A stretch of DNA of 64,000 nt from Streptomyces sp. NBC_00237 (GTDB lineage Bacteria; Actinomycetota; Actinomycetes; Streptomycetales; Streptomycetaceae), in assembly GCF_026342435.1 (NCBI RefSeq), contig NZ_JAPEMT010000001.1, forward strand, positions 1,358,501 to 1,422,500. The letters are read 5' to 3'. The position numbers and the translations under genes were made by a program. Shown in pieces: positions 16,423 through 25,549 of this stretch. Position 1 is the first letter of the stretch. Each line of letters starts with the position of its first letter. The notes under the pieces were generated by a model. That model saw only the letters and a list, made by a program, of their open reading frames with translations. It had not been told where the DNA came from and did no database searches.

Positions 16423-17823
16423 TCAAGCGGCGCCCGCCGCGTACAGCGCGTGCGCCACCCTCAGCACCAGCGCGTCCCGGTGCCGGGCGGCCACCAGCTG
16501 GACCCCCACCGGCAGGCCCTGGGAGTCCACCCCGCACGGGACGGACGCCGCGGGCTGCTGCGTCAGGTTGAAGGGGTACGTGAACGGGGTCCACCCCGTC
16601 CACCGCCGCACCCCGAGGCGGCCGGGGGCCTCCGCCCCCGCCTCGAAGGCCGTCACGGGGAGCGTCGGCGTGACGAGGACGTCGTACGTCCGGTGGAAGG
16701 AGCCCATCCGCCGCCCCAGTTCCATCCGCGCGTCCACCGCCGCCAGGTACTCCAGCGCGCTCGTCCGCGCCCCGGCACGCACGATCTCCCGCAGCCCGGG
16801 ATCCATCGCCTCGCGCTGCTCGCGGCCCAGGCCCTGCGCCACCCGGGCCGCCCCGCTGAACCACAGCACGTGGAACGCCTCCACCGGGTCCGCGAAGTCC
16901 GGGTCCGCCTCCTCCACGTACGCGCCGAGGGAGGCCAGGGCCTCGACCGCGCCCCGTACCCGGGAAGCCACCTCCGGGTGGACGTTGACCTGCCCGCCCA
17001 GGGTGGGGGAGTAGGCGATGCGCAGGCCGCGTATCCCGTCGCCGAGGCCGGGGCGTACGCCGTCGTCCGTGACCGGGGACTGCGACCAGTCGCGCCAGTC
17101 CGCCTCCCCGGCCATCACGTCCAGCATCAGCGCCGCGTCCGCCGCGTCCCGGGTCATCGGCCCGGCGTGCGCGAGCGTCCCGAAAGGGCTCGACGGATAC
17201 AGCGGGATCCGGCCGTACGTCGGCTTCATGCCGAATATTCCGCAGAACGACGCGGGGATGCGGACCGAGCCGCCGCCGTCCGTGCCGATCGACAGCGGGG
17301 CCGCTCCCGCCGCGACCGCCGCCGCGCTGCCGCCGCTGGAGCCGCCCGAGGTGCGGGACGGGTCGTGGGGGTTGCGGGTGATGCCGAAGCGGGGGGAGTC
17401 CGTGACGCCCTTCCAGCCGAATTCCGGGGTCGTCGTCTTGCCGATGATGACCGCTCCGTGTTCGCGGAGGCGGGCCACGGAGGGGGAGTCCTCGTCCCAA
17501 CTCCCCTCTGCTGAGACGGCGTACGAGCCTCGGAGGGTGGGGGTGCCCTTCGTGAGGAGGAGGTCCTTGACCGTCGCCGGTACGCCGTCGAGCAGGCCCT
17601 GCGGCGCACGCCGCCGCCACCGGTCCTCCGAGGCGCGGGCCTGGGCGAGTGCCCCGTCGTGGTCGATCGACACGAAGGCGTTCAGGGACGGCTGGATCTC
17701 CTCGGCCCGGTCGAGCACCGCCCTCGTCGCGTCGACGGGCGACAACTCGCCCTTCTCGTAGGCGGCGAGGAGCTGGTGGGCGGTGAACGCGGTCAGCGCG
17801 GTCGGCTCAGTCGGCTTCGTCAT
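16423..17823 (-). CDS. Amidase signature (AS) family amidohydrolase
   Basis: This 466-aa enzyme hydrolyses amide bonds, releasing ammonia or an amine. The Ser-cisSer-Lys triad is visible: Lys86 in TVKDLLL, the Gly/Ser-rich block SGGSSGGSAAAV (160-170), and the nucleophile Ser186 in GTDGGGSVRIP. The length is typical. ATG 17823 overlaps the end of the dehydrogenase gene by 17 bp; an upstream ATG at 17844 would enlarge the overlap. It forms a two-gene operon with the dehydrogenase, and the racemase-family genes are divergent, suggesting a shared catabolic route for an amide-containing acid (inference). Confidence 0.92.
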   Translation of the reverse strand: MTKPTEPTALTAFTAHQLLAAYEKGELSPVDATRAVLDRAEEIQPSLNAFVSIDHDGALAQARASEDRWRRRAPQGLLDGVPATVKDLLLTKGTPTLRGSYAVSAEGSWDEDSPSVARLREHGAVIIGKTTTPEFGWKGVTDSPRFGITRNPHDPSRTSGGSSGGSAAAVAAGAAPLSIGTDGGGSVRIPASFCGIFGMKPTYGRIPLYPSSPFGTLAHAGPMTRDAADAALMLDVMAGEADWRDWSQSPVTDDGVRPGLGDGIRGLRIAYSPTLGGQVNVHPEVASRVRGAVEALASLGAYVEEADPDFADPVEAFHVLWFSGAARVAQGLGREQREAMDPGLREIVRAGARTSALEYLAAVDARMELGRRMGSFHRTYDVLVTPTLPVTAFEAGAEAPGRLGVRRWTGWTPFTYPFNLTQQPAASVPCGVDSQGLPVGVQLVAARHRDALVLRVAHALYAAGAA

Positions 17824-18802
17824 GCAGGGGGACGTACCCAACATTCTTGTCGACTACATTCGGAAGTGGCTTTCCCTCCGCCCACAGTGCGTACAACTCC
17901 AGGAACTGCGTGCCCAGTTCCTCGCGCCAGCCGATCACGTCGCCGCTCATGTGCGGGGAGACGGTCAGCCCGGGGACGTCCCAGAGAGGGCTCTGCGGCG
18001 GGAGCGGCTCCCGGGTGAAGACGTCGAGTGCGGCCCCGCCGATCCAGCGGTTGCGCAGGGCCGCGAGCAGGTCGTCCTCGACGACGAGACGGCCGCGCCC
18101 GACGTTGATGAAGTACGAGTCCGGGCCCATCGCGCCGAAGGCCCGCGCGTCGAACATGCCCCGCGTCGCGTCGGTGAGCGGCGCCGCCGACACCACCCAG
18201 TCGGCACGCGCCAGCAGAGGCATCAGGTCCTCGGGCCCGTGCACCCCCGCGCGGGCCGTGCGCCCCGTCAGGGCGACCTTCACACCGAGGCCCCCGAGGG
18301 TCGCGGCGATGGCGCGGCCGATCGGGCCCGAGCCGACCACGACGGCCCGGGTTCCGGCCACCCGGCGGGTTTCGCGGTGCTGCCAACGGCGTTGCCGCTG
18401 AAGCTCGTTGGTGCCGTGGAAGTCCTTCGCGGCGGCCAGGACCAGGCCCGCGACGTACTCGGCGATCGGCTGGTCGAAGATGCCCCGGGCGTTGGTGACG
18501 ACGGTGTCCGACGCGGTCAGCTCCGGGCACATCACATGGTCCACCCCGGCGCTCGCGGTGTGTACCCAGCGCGGGCGTGCGCCGGGGCCCGGCCACGCGC
18601 GCCGTACCGCGTCGGAAAGGAAGTCCCAGACCAGAAGGACGTCCGCGTGGGGGAGTTGACGGGCGATCGTCGAATCGTCACCGTGCAGAATGCGGGTCCG
18701 TCCGGTCAGGCTGCCCAGGCGCGGCAGTGGTTCGGCGTCGAGGACGAGAAGGGTGACGGCAGGCGCATCGGTCAACTCGTTCGCGGTGGTCACATCTGTC
18801 AT
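17807..18802 (-). CDS. D-2-hydroxyacid dehydrogenase family protein
   Basis: This 331-aa NAD(P)-dependent oxidoreductase should interconvert a 2-oxo and a 2-hydroxy acid. The Rossmann motif is VVGSGPIGRAIA. Catalytic residues are in NVGRGRLV (Arg), FTREPLP (Glu) and SPHMSGD (His). Family signature Ser/Gly residues appear in TASAGVDHV. It is the first gene of the operon with the amidase. Only 37 bp separate its start from the divergent racemase-family gene, so the two promoters must overlap or lie within coding sequence. Confidence 0.9.
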   Translation of the reverse strand: MTDVTTANELTDAPAVTLLVLDAEPLPRLGSLTGRTRILHGDDSTIARQLPHADVLLVWDFLSDAVRRAWPGPGARPRWVHTASAGVDHVMCPELTASDTVVTNARGIFDQPIAEYVAGLVLAAAKDFHGTNELQRQRRWQHRETRRVAGTRAVVVGSGPIGRAIAATLGGLGVKVALTGRTARAGVHGPEDLMPLLARADWVVSAAPLTDATRGMFDARAFGAMGPDSYFINVGRGRLVVEDDLLAALRNRWIGGAALDVFTREPLPPQSPLWDVPGLTVSPHMSGDVIGWREELGTQFLELYALWAEGKPLPNVVDKNVGYVPLHDEAD

Positions 18803-18839
18803 GGCGGAGAAACCGTTTCGTCACGTCTGACTTACCCGG

Positions 18840-19793
18840 ATGGCGTATGGATTGACCACACTCGTACCCGCACTCCACGGTCGTCAACACCCTTATCTGG
18901 GGGCCGCATTGGACATTGACTTTCTCGGCGGGGACTTTCTCGGCGGGCCACAGCCGCAACGCGGCGTGGGGGTAGTGGCCCCGTTCGACTTCGCACTCGA
19001 CCGGGAGCTCTGGCGGTGGGTGCCGGACGGCATCTCCCTCCACCTGACCCGCACCCCCTTCGTCCCCGTCGAGGTCAGCCTCGACCTCGCCCGGCTCGTC
19101 AGCGAGCACCAGACGCTCCGCGAGGCGGTCCGGGCCCTCATCGCCGTCGAACCCCAAGTCGTCGCGTACGCCTGCACCTCGGGCAGTTTTGTCGACGGCC
19201 TCGCCGGGGAACGCGCCATGTGCGAGGCGATGTCCCGGGCCGGTGCGACCGAGTCCGGCGGCCTCCCCTCGGTGACCACGTCGGGAGCGCTCCTGGAGGC
19301 GCTCGGCGAACTCGGCGCCCGCCGGGTCGCCGTGGTCACCCCGTACACGGAGTCGGTGACGCAGTCCCTGGAGGAGTACCTGGCACAGGCGGGCATCGTC
19401 GTCACGGGACGCGAGTTCCTCGGCCTGACCCGGCACATCTGGAAGGTGCCGTACCGGGACGTCGTGGACATGGCGCGGCGGGCGGTGGTCGGCGCGGCCG
19501 ACTGCCTCTTCGTCAGCTGCACCAACCTGCCCACGTACGACGTGATTCCGCAGTTGGAGGCGGAGCTGAGGATGCCGGTCATCTCCGCCAACCAGGTCAC
19601 GATGTGGTCGGCGTTGCGCCGGTTGGGCGTGGAGGCGGTCGGGCCGTACCAGCGGCTGCTGATGGCGGCGGCGCGGCGGCGGGTCGTACCGCCGACGGAG
19701 GTGCTGCCCGAGGTGCTGCTGCACGGGCCGGAGGTGTTCCCGCAGCAACTGCCGCCACTGCCGCCGCTCCCCGAGCAGGAAGGTCTCACCTGA
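18840..19793 (+). CDS. Asp/Glu racemase-superfamily protein (maleate isomerase-like), paralog 1
   Basis: This 317-aa (or shorter) enzyme belongs to the group that includes maleate cis-trans isomerase and EutA-like proteins. Both catalytic cysteines are present, in AYACTSGS and in FVSCTNLPT. The core begins at VGVVAPFDFAL, so about 40 residues precede the usual start. That extension contains a perfect 15-bp tandem duplication (DFLGG twice). ATG 18840 has no good ribosome site, and a TTG near 18910 is an alternative. It pairs with the second paralog one base downstream. Confidence 0.8.
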   Translation: MAYGLTTLVPALHGRQHPYLGAALDIDFLGGDFLGGPQPQRGVGVVAPFDFALDRELWRWVPDGISLHLTRTPFVPVEVSLDLARLVSEHQTLREAVRALIAVEPQVVAYACTSGSFVDGLAGERAMCEAMSRAGATESGGLPSVTTSGALLEALGELGARRVAVVTPYTESVTQSLEEYLAQAGIVVTGREFLGLTRHIWKVPYRDVVDMARRAVVGAADCLFVSCTNLPTYDVIPQLEAELRMPVISANQVTMWSALRRLGVEAVGPYQRLLMAAARRRVVPPTEVLPEVLLHGPEVFPQQLPPLPPLPEQEGLT

Positions 19794-19794
19794 C

Positions 19795-20511
19795 ATGACA
19801 GCGATCGGATTCCTCTACCCCGGCCACTCCGCCGAGGACGACTATCCGCGCATGGAGATGATGCTCGCCGCCCCCGACGTCCGCCTCCCCCTCGTCCATA
19901 CGGACATCGGCACGGACGCGCATCGCGTGGACGCCCTCCTGGAGATGGGCGCGCCGGACCGTCTGGCGGCGGGCGTCGAGGAGCTGCGCCTCGCGGGTGC
20001 GGAGGCCGTCGTCTGGGCCTGCACGAGCGCGAGCTTCGTGTTCGGCCGGGAGGGCGCCCGCGACCAGGTCCGGCGGCTGGCCGCTGCCGCCGGGCTGCCC
20101 GCCTCCTCCACCTCGTTCGCCTTCGTGGGCGCGGTACGGGAACTGGCCGCGACCCGCGTCGCGGTCGCGGCCACCTACCCGCCCGACGTGGCCGAGCTCT
20201 TCGCCGGCTTCCTCAAGGCGGCCGGGATCGAGGTCCTCTCGACGCGGGCGAGCGGGATCGTCACGGCGGCGGAGGTCGGCACGTGGGGCCGCGAGGAGGT
20301 TCTCGCCCTGGCCCGCGCGGGCGACCGTCCGGACGCGGAGGCCGTCCTCCTCCCGGACACGGCCCTCCATACGGCGGCCCATCTGAGCGCGCTGGAGGCC
20401 GCGTTGGGCAAACCGGTCCTGACCGCGAACCAGGTCACGGTGTGGGAGGGGCTGCGGCTGGCGGAACGGCGGGTGCGCGCGCCGGAACTGGGGCGGCTGT
20501 TCGCCGGGTAG
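19795..20511 (+). CDS. Asp/Glu racemase-superfamily protein, paralog 2 lacking the second Cys
   Basis: This 238-aa protein starts MTAIGFLYPGHSAEDDYP. The first catalytic Cys is kept (WACTSASF). Where paralog 1 has SCTNLPT, this protein reads LPDTALHT, with Asp in the Cys position. Two-base racemisation or isomerisation needs both cysteines, so this copy may catalyse a one-Cys reaction or act as a partner subunit. AGGAAGG precedes the ATG, which lies one base after the stop of paralog 1. A strong hairpin ends the operon 40 bp downstream. Confidence 0.85.
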   Translation: MTAIGFLYPGHSAEDDYPRMEMMLAAPDVRLPLVHTDIGTDAHRVDALLEMGAPDRLAAGVEELRLAGAEAVVWACTSASFVFGREGARDQVRRLAAAAGLPASSTSFAFVGAVRELAATRVAVAATYPPDVAELFAGFLKAAGIEVLSTRASGIVTAAEVGTWGREEVLALARAGDRPDAEAVLLPDTALHTAAHLSALEAALGKPVLTANQVTVWEGLRLAERRVRAPELGRLFAG

Positions 20512-20550
20512 CGGGCCGGGTAGCGGGCGGTGCTGCGCGAGTGCAGGGGC

Positions 20551-20583
20551 GGGGCCGCTCCGGGCCCACCCCGGAGCGGCCCC
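20551..20583 (+). terminator. Terminator after the racemase pair
   Basis: A perfect 14-bp stem (20551-20564 with 20570-20583) with a 5-nt loop lies 40 bp after the stop codon. Its core CTCCGGGCCCACCCCGGAG also occurs at 4230-4248, so it belongs to a dispersed hairpin family. Confidence 0.8.
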
Positions 20584-20738
20584 GCCCCGCTCCTGCCTGC
20601 CCCGCGCAGGGGCCCCGGTGAGAGCCCCGCCCCGCCCCGCCCAAGGGCCCCGGCGGGCAGGGCCGGGAATATCCGGAGCCTCCCTCCTGTTTCCACCAGG
20701 AACGACGCCCGTACGCAGCACTCCGCAGGAGGACCCCG

Positions 20739-21812
20739 GTGGAACCCACCCCCCACCCCATCCGCGCCATCGCCCGGGGCACCGCCCCCACCCCCCTCTC
20801 CGTCCTCGACCTCGCCACCGTGGGCGTCGGCAGCACCCCCACCGCCTCCCTCCAAACCAGCGTCGCCATCGCCAAGCTCGCCGAGTCCCGGGGCTTCCAC
20901 CGCTACTGGGTCGCCGAGCACCACTCGATGCCCGGCGTCGCCAGTTCCTCTCCGGCCGTGATCCTGGCCCACCTCGCCGCCCACACCGACCGCATCCGCC
21001 TCGGCTCCGGCGGCGTCATGCTTCCCAACCACGCTCCGCTCGTCATCGCGGAGCAGTTCGGGACGCTCGAAGCGATGGCCCCGGGCCGCGTCGACCTCGG
21101 CCTCGGCCGCGCCCCCGGCACCGACGGCGCCACCGCCGCGGCCCTGCGCCGCTCGGCGGACCTCCACGAGGGAGCCGACGAATTCCCGCGCCAGCTGGCC
21201 GAGTTGACCCGGTTCCTCGAAGACGACTTCCCGGACGGGCATCCGTACGCCCGCATCCACGCCGTCCCCGGCCCGGTCCAGGGGCACTCCAACACCCCCC
21301 AGCTCTGGCTCCTCGGCAGCTCCGGCTTCAGCGCCCGCCTCGCCGGAACCCTCGGCCTGCCCTTCGCGTTCGCGCACCACTTCTCCGCGCAGAACACGAT
21401 CCCGGCCCTCGACCTCTACCGCGAGTCCTTCCGGCCCTCCGCGCTCCTGGACGCCCCGTACGCCGTCATCGGCGTCGCCGCCCTCGCCGCCGACGACGAG
21501 GCCGAGGCCCGCCGCCAGGTCCTCACGGGCGCGCTCAGCATGCTCCGCCTGCGTACCGGACGACCGGGACTGATCCCCACTCCGGACGAGGCGGCCGCGT
21601 ACGCCTTCAGCGCCCCGGAGCGGGAGTTCGTCGACGGCTGGCTGTCGAACGTCGTCCACGGCACACCGGAAGCCGTCCGCACCGGCCTCGACGACCTCGC
21701 CAAGCGGACCGGCGCCGACGAGCTGATGATCACCGCCAACGCGCACACGGGCAGCGTCCGCCTGCGCTCGTACGAGCTGATCGCCGACGCCTACGACCTG
21801 CCCCTCGGCTAA
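20739..21812 (+). CDS. LLM-class flavin-dependent oxidoreductase
   Basis: This 357-aa enzyme belongs to the luciferase-like monooxygenase family, subgroup MsnO8. It opens with LSVLDLATVGVG and has the diagnostic YWVAEHHSMPGVASSSP and GSGGVMLPNHAPL segments, which form the FMN or F420 pocket. The fold should be a TIM barrel. The substrate is unknown. GTG 20739 has GCAGGAGGA upstream. Its stop codon interleaves with that of the converging EAL gene, so no intergenic space remains between them. Confidence 0.9.
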   Translation: MEPTPHPIRAIARGTAPTPLSVLDLATVGVGSTPTASLQTSVAIAKLAESRGFHRYWVAEHHSMPGVASSSPAVILAHLAAHTDRIRLGSGGVMLPNHAPLVIAEQFGTLEAMAPGRVDLGLGRAPGTDGATAAALRRSADLHEGADEFPRQLAELTRFLEDDFPDGHPYARIHAVPGPVQGHSNTPQLWLLGSSGFSARLAGTLGLPFAFAHHFSAQNTIPALDLYRESFRPSALLDAPYAVIGVAALAADDEAEARRQVLTGALSMLRLRTGRPGLIPTPDEAAAYAFSAPEREFVDGWLSNVVHGTPEAVRTGLDDLAKRTGADELMITANAHTGSVRLRSYELIADAYDLPLG

Positions 21813-23740
21813 CCCGCCGCCCGCTCCGCCAGCATCTCCGCGATCCGGTCCGGTGCGGCGGGCCGCGAGTACAGCCAGCCCTGGCCCGTGTCGCAGCCGA
21901 TCCTGCGCAGCCGCGCCGCCTGGCCCGCCGTCTCCACGCACTCCGCGGTGACGGTGAGGCCCAGGCGGTGCGCGAGCTGCACCAGGGCCTCGACGATCGT
22001 CTCGTCGGCCGGGTTCGGGTGGGCCTCGTCCTGGAAGCCCCGGACGAAGGAGCCGTCCAGCTTCAGGACGGACACCGGAAGACGGCTCAGGTAGGCGAGG
22101 TTGGAGTAGCCCGTCCCGAAGTCGTCGATGGCGATGTGCACGCCCATGTCGCTGAGCGCCTGGAGGGCCTGGAGCGGACGCCCCGCCGAGCCCATCACCG
22201 CCGACTCGGTCAACTCCAGTTGCAGCAGACGGGGTTCGAGGCCGGTCTCCTGAAGGATCTCCGCCACGTCCCCGACCAGGTCCGAGTCCCACACCTGCCG
22301 CACCGCGACGTTCACCGACACGAACAGGGGATCGGTGCCCGGGTGGTCCATCTGCCACTGCCTCGCCTGCCGGCAGGCCGTCCGCAGCACCCAGCGCCCC
22401 AGATGGACGATGGACCCGTCCTCCTCCGCGATGCCGATGAACCGATTCGGCGCGAGGGTCCCGAACTGCGGATGACGCCACCGGACCAGGGCCTCCACGC
22501 CCCGCACAAGACCGCCCTCCAGATCCACCAACGGCTGGTACTCCAGCACGAATTCATCCCGCTCCAGCGCGGGGCGCAGCGTCGACGACAGGGCCTGCCG
22601 CGTCATCCGGTGCGCGTTGCGCTCGGGGTCGAAGAGCGTCCAGCGGCCCTTCCCGTCCGCCTTCGCCCAGTACAGCGTCGTGTCCGCCGCCTGCATCAGC
22701 CCGGTCGCCGTCGTCCCCGCGGCCGAGCGCTCGACCACCCCGATCGACGCCGACACCGACAGCCGCTGCCCGGCCAGGTCGAACGGCTGCTGAAGCGCCG
22801 TGAGGACCGTCTGCGCCAGCTCCGCCAGCTGCTCGGTCCCCGTCGATTCCTCCACGAGCAGCGCGAACTCGTCGCCGCCGAGGCGGGCCACCAGATGCCC
22901 GCCCCCCGGCCCGTACGCGCTCTGCTCGGCGCACCGCGTCAGCCGCGTCGCGACCGCCGTCAGCAGCCGGTCGCCGACCCGGTGCCCGAGCGTGTCGTTG
23001 ACCGCCTTGAACCCGTCCAGGTCCAGGTAGCACAGCCCGATCCGGCCCGTCCCGCCCCGTTCGTACGTCGACGTCTCCAGCGCGGCCGAAAGCCGCTCGA
23101 AGAACAGCGCCCGGTTCGGCAGCCGCGTCACCGGATCGTGCATCTGGAGGTGCCGCAGCCGCGCCTGCAACTCCCGCCAGTCGCTGATGTCCGACACGGA
23201 GAGGAGCACGTTCGCACTGTCCGGTACGGGCGCGAGCGCGACCTCCACCCACAGGGCGTGCCCGTCGTGGTGCTTGAGCCGGCGCGTGCAGCGGAACCGG
23301 GTCCGCCGCCCGTCCAGGATCTCCCGGTACGCGTGCCAGGTGCGGGCGTCCGACGCCAGGTCCACCAGCTCGGCCGCCTCCGTCCCGGCCAGCTGCGCCG
23401 GATCGGCGCCGAGCAGCATGCCGAGCGCGGCGTTCGCGGCGACGACCGTGCCGCCGGGGGTGACCAGGGCCATCGCGAGCTGGGCGGCCCGGAAGGCGGC
23501 CCGGTAGTCGCGCGCGTCGGCGTCGTCACGCGGGTGCGGTTCGAACGGCAGCAGCGGCGGGCCCTGCCGGTCACCGACCGGGACGTACGCCGCGACGAGG
23601 CCCTCGGCACTCCCCGCTTCGCCCTCCGGCTCGCTCCCCACGCCGCCCCCGAGGTCACTCTCCGTGACGACGGGTGGATCGGAGGGGGCGGAAGAGGCGA
23701 GGTCTGGGCCGGGGCCGGACTCTTCGGGGATTCCGCTCAC
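21809..23740 (-). CDS. PAS-GGDEF-EAL c-di-GMP turnover protein
   Basis: This is a 643-aa cytoplasmic protein. The first 80 residues are acidic and disordered. A PAS domain spans about 80-190. The GGDEF domain (about 195-365) has an intact RLGGDEFALL site. The EAL domain (about 380-635) has intact GVEALVRW, LELTES, DDFGTGYS and ECVET motifs. Both synthesis and hydrolysis of c-di-GMP are therefore possible. The layout resembles the Streptomyces regulators CdgA/RmdA, which affect development, but I cannot assign either name. GTG 23740 has GGGAG upstream. Confidence 0.92.
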   Translation of the reverse strand: MSGIPEESGPGPDLASSAPSDPPVVTESDLGGGVGSEPEGEAGSAEGLVAAYVPVGDRQGPPLLPFEPHPRDDADARDYRAAFRAAQLAMALVTPGGTVVAANAALGMLLGADPAQLAGTEAAELVDLASDARTWHAYREILDGRRTRFRCTRRLKHHDGHALWVEVALAPVPDSANVLLSVSDISDWRELQARLRHLQMHDPVTRLPNRALFFERLSAALETSTYERGGTGRIGLCYLDLDGFKAVNDTLGHRVGDRLLTAVATRLTRCAEQSAYGPGGGHLVARLGGDEFALLVEESTGTEQLAELAQTVLTALQQPFDLAGQRLSVSASIGVVERSAAGTTATGLMQAADTTLYWAKADGKGRWTLFDPERNAHRMTRQALSSTLRPALERDEFVLEYQPLVDLEGGLVRGVEALVRWRHPQFGTLAPNRFIGIAEEDGSIVHLGRWVLRTACRQARQWQMDHPGTDPLFVSVNVAVRQVWDSDLVGDVAEILQETGLEPRLLQLELTESAVMGSAGRPLQALQALSDMGVHIAIDDFGTGYSNLAYLSRLPVSVLKLDGSFVRGFQDEAHPNPADETIVEALVQLAHRLGLTVTAECVETAGQAARLRRIGCDTGQGWLYSRPAAPDRIAEMLAERAAG

Positions 23741-24173
23741 CGTGTGCTCCCGCAGGGCGATTGAGTCGTACAGGTGTTGGCGCGTGATGTCGGGGGTCGT
23801 GATGTCGGCGTTCCTGTGGGGGGATCGGAGGAGGGTCGAGGGAGGGGATCCGCCGCCCTGGAGCGGATTCCGCGCGGGAAAGTGTGCCGATCATAGAGGC
23901 TGGCGCGACAGCCGATCCAGCTCTGTCGCTGCGCAATCCCGCTCCGGTACGAGCCCGGCGGCCCTTCCGCCCGCCCCGGCCGATCGTTTCTGCACGGGTG
24001 TGCCTTGACCTGCCGCTCCCATGACCACTTGTGACTTTCTGTGATGTGCCGGGGTGTCGCCGCAGGTTGCCCCGGGCACCCGAGTGGCGCACTGGAACAG
24101 GGCGTATTGCCGCAAAACCACACAATGTGGGTGAGGTGTTCCGAATTCCGCTGCGGAGGGCCCGGAGGTCGAT
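23741..24173. other. 433-bp divergent promoter region
   Basis: The region separates the c-di-GMP enzyme from the metalloprotease. It contains a short direct repeat (GTGATGTCGG at about 23785 and 23798) and is less GC-rich near 24000-24130 (TTGTGACTTTCTGTGATGTG, CGCAAAACCACACAATGTGG). I see no gene and no clear BldD box. Confidence 0.5.
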
Positions 24174-25490
24174 GTGCAGGACGAGTTGACGCCCGGGGGA
24201 GGGGACCGGCCGGCGCCGGGTTCCGTGCGGCGCGGCGAAGGGGGCGGGCCCATGCCCCCCGCGCCCGGCGACTGGTCCCGGTGGCGGCTGCGCAGCAGTG
24301 CGGCGTTCCTCACCGCGCTCGCCGCCCTCGCCGCCACCGGGCTCGTCGCGGGCCCCGCAGCCGCCGACCAGACCGCCGGGCCGTGCGCCCTGCCCCGCAC
24401 CTCCGCCCACCACTCCCTCGGCGTCGACACCTGGAACGAGAACTACCCCCGGCCCACCGCCACCCTCGACGCGGTGATGATCTTCCTGTCCTTCCCGGAC
24501 TCCGACCCCCTCCTCACTCCCGGCGAACTCGCCTCCGACCACTTCCCCGCGACCGGGGACTTCTTCCGCCGCGCCTCGTACGGCAAGTTCGAACTGCGCC
24601 CGCACCCCCTGCTGGACTGGGTTCCGATGCCCGCCGACTCCACCTCGTACGCGATACGGCGCGACTGGACCGCCGAGCGGCGCACCGCCTATCTGCGGGA
24701 CGCGGTGGCCGCCGCCGACGCCCGGGTGGACTTCTCGCGGTACGACATCGTCTACCTGGTCGCCGACCCGGACGCCCCGGGCGTCGACTCCGACGCGACG
24801 AAGGTCGTCAACTTCGACACTCCGCTGCGCGCCGACGGCACGGACATCCGCCGCGTCGTCACCGTCTTCGAGAAGCACCCGCCGGACCGCAACGTCCTCG
24901 CCCACGAGACCGGTCACGTCTTCGACCTGCCCGACCTCTACCACCGCCCCGCCGACGGCAAGGGCGACTGGGACACCCACGTCGGCGACTGGGACCTCAT
25001 GGGCAGCCAGTTCGGACTCGCCTCCGACCCCTTCGGCTGGCACAAGTGGAAGCTGGGCTGGCTGGACGCCGAGCAGGTCGCCTGCGTCCCCTGGGGCACC
25101 ACCGCCCGCTTCACCCTCGACCCCCTGTCCGCCCCGCCCCCCACGGGCGGCCAGCGCGGCAACGCACGCCTGGCGGTCGTCCGTACGGGAGAGAACACGG
25201 CGCTGGCCATCGAGGCGCGCGGCGGCACCGGCAACGACCGGGGGGCCTGCTCCGAGGGCGTCCTGATCTACCGCGTCCGCAACGGCACCTCCTCCGGCGG
25301 CGGCCCCATCGAGGTCGTCGACACCCACCCCCGCACCGAAGCGTGCTGGGACCGCTCGGTCTACCCGCCGCTCGCGGACGCACCGCTGGGCGTCGGCGAG
25401 ACGTTCACGGTGGCGCGGGAGGGCGCGAAGGTGGAGGTGGCGGACCGGACGGGCTCGGGCGGCTGGACGGTCCAGGTCACGACGGGCTGA
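24174..25490 (+). CDS. Secreted M6-family zinc metalloprotease
   Basis: This is a 438-aa exported protease. A signal-anchor region near 45-62 ends at GPAAADQ. The zinc site is HETGHVFDLPDLY (His244, Glu245, His248), with the downstream GDWDLMG acting as the Met-turn. This combination defines immune-inhibitor-A-like M6 peptidases. A beta-rich C-terminal domain contains two cysteines (RGACSEG, TEACWDR) that could pair. GTG 24174 has GGAGG five bases upstream; an ATG at 24252 would also keep the signal peptide. Substrates are unknown. Confidence 0.88.
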   Translation: MQDELTPGGGDRPAPGSVRRGEGGGPMPPAPGDWSRWRLRSSAAFLTALAALAATGLVAGPAAADQTAGPCALPRTSAHHSLGVDTWNENYPRPTATLDAVMIFLSFPDSDPLLTPGELASDHFPATGDFFRRASYGKFELRPHPLLDWVPMPADSTSYAIRRDWTAERRTAYLRDAVAAADARVDFSRYDIVYLVADPDAPGVDSDATKVVNFDTPLRADGTDIRRVVTVFEKHPPDRNVLAHETGHVFDLPDLYHRPADGKGDWDTHVGDWDLMGSQFGLASDPFGWHKWKLGWLDAEQVACVPWGTTARFTLDPLSAPPPTGGQRGNARLAVVRTGENTALAIEARGGTGNDRGACSEGVLIYRVRNGTSSGGGPIEVVDTHPRTEACWDRSVYPPLADAPLGVGETFTVAREGAKVEVADRTGSGGWTVQVTTG

Positions 25491-25549
25491 GTCACGACGG
25501 GCTGAGTCTGGACGGGCTGACCCTGCCCGCGTAGCTCTCGTACGCACGA

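Noticed and set aside
20618..23764. 1048-codon plus-strand frame across the LLM and EAL genes
   Set aside because: Its translation is Arg/Pro/Gln-rich and antisense to the intact GGDEF-EAL gene. No domain is visible.
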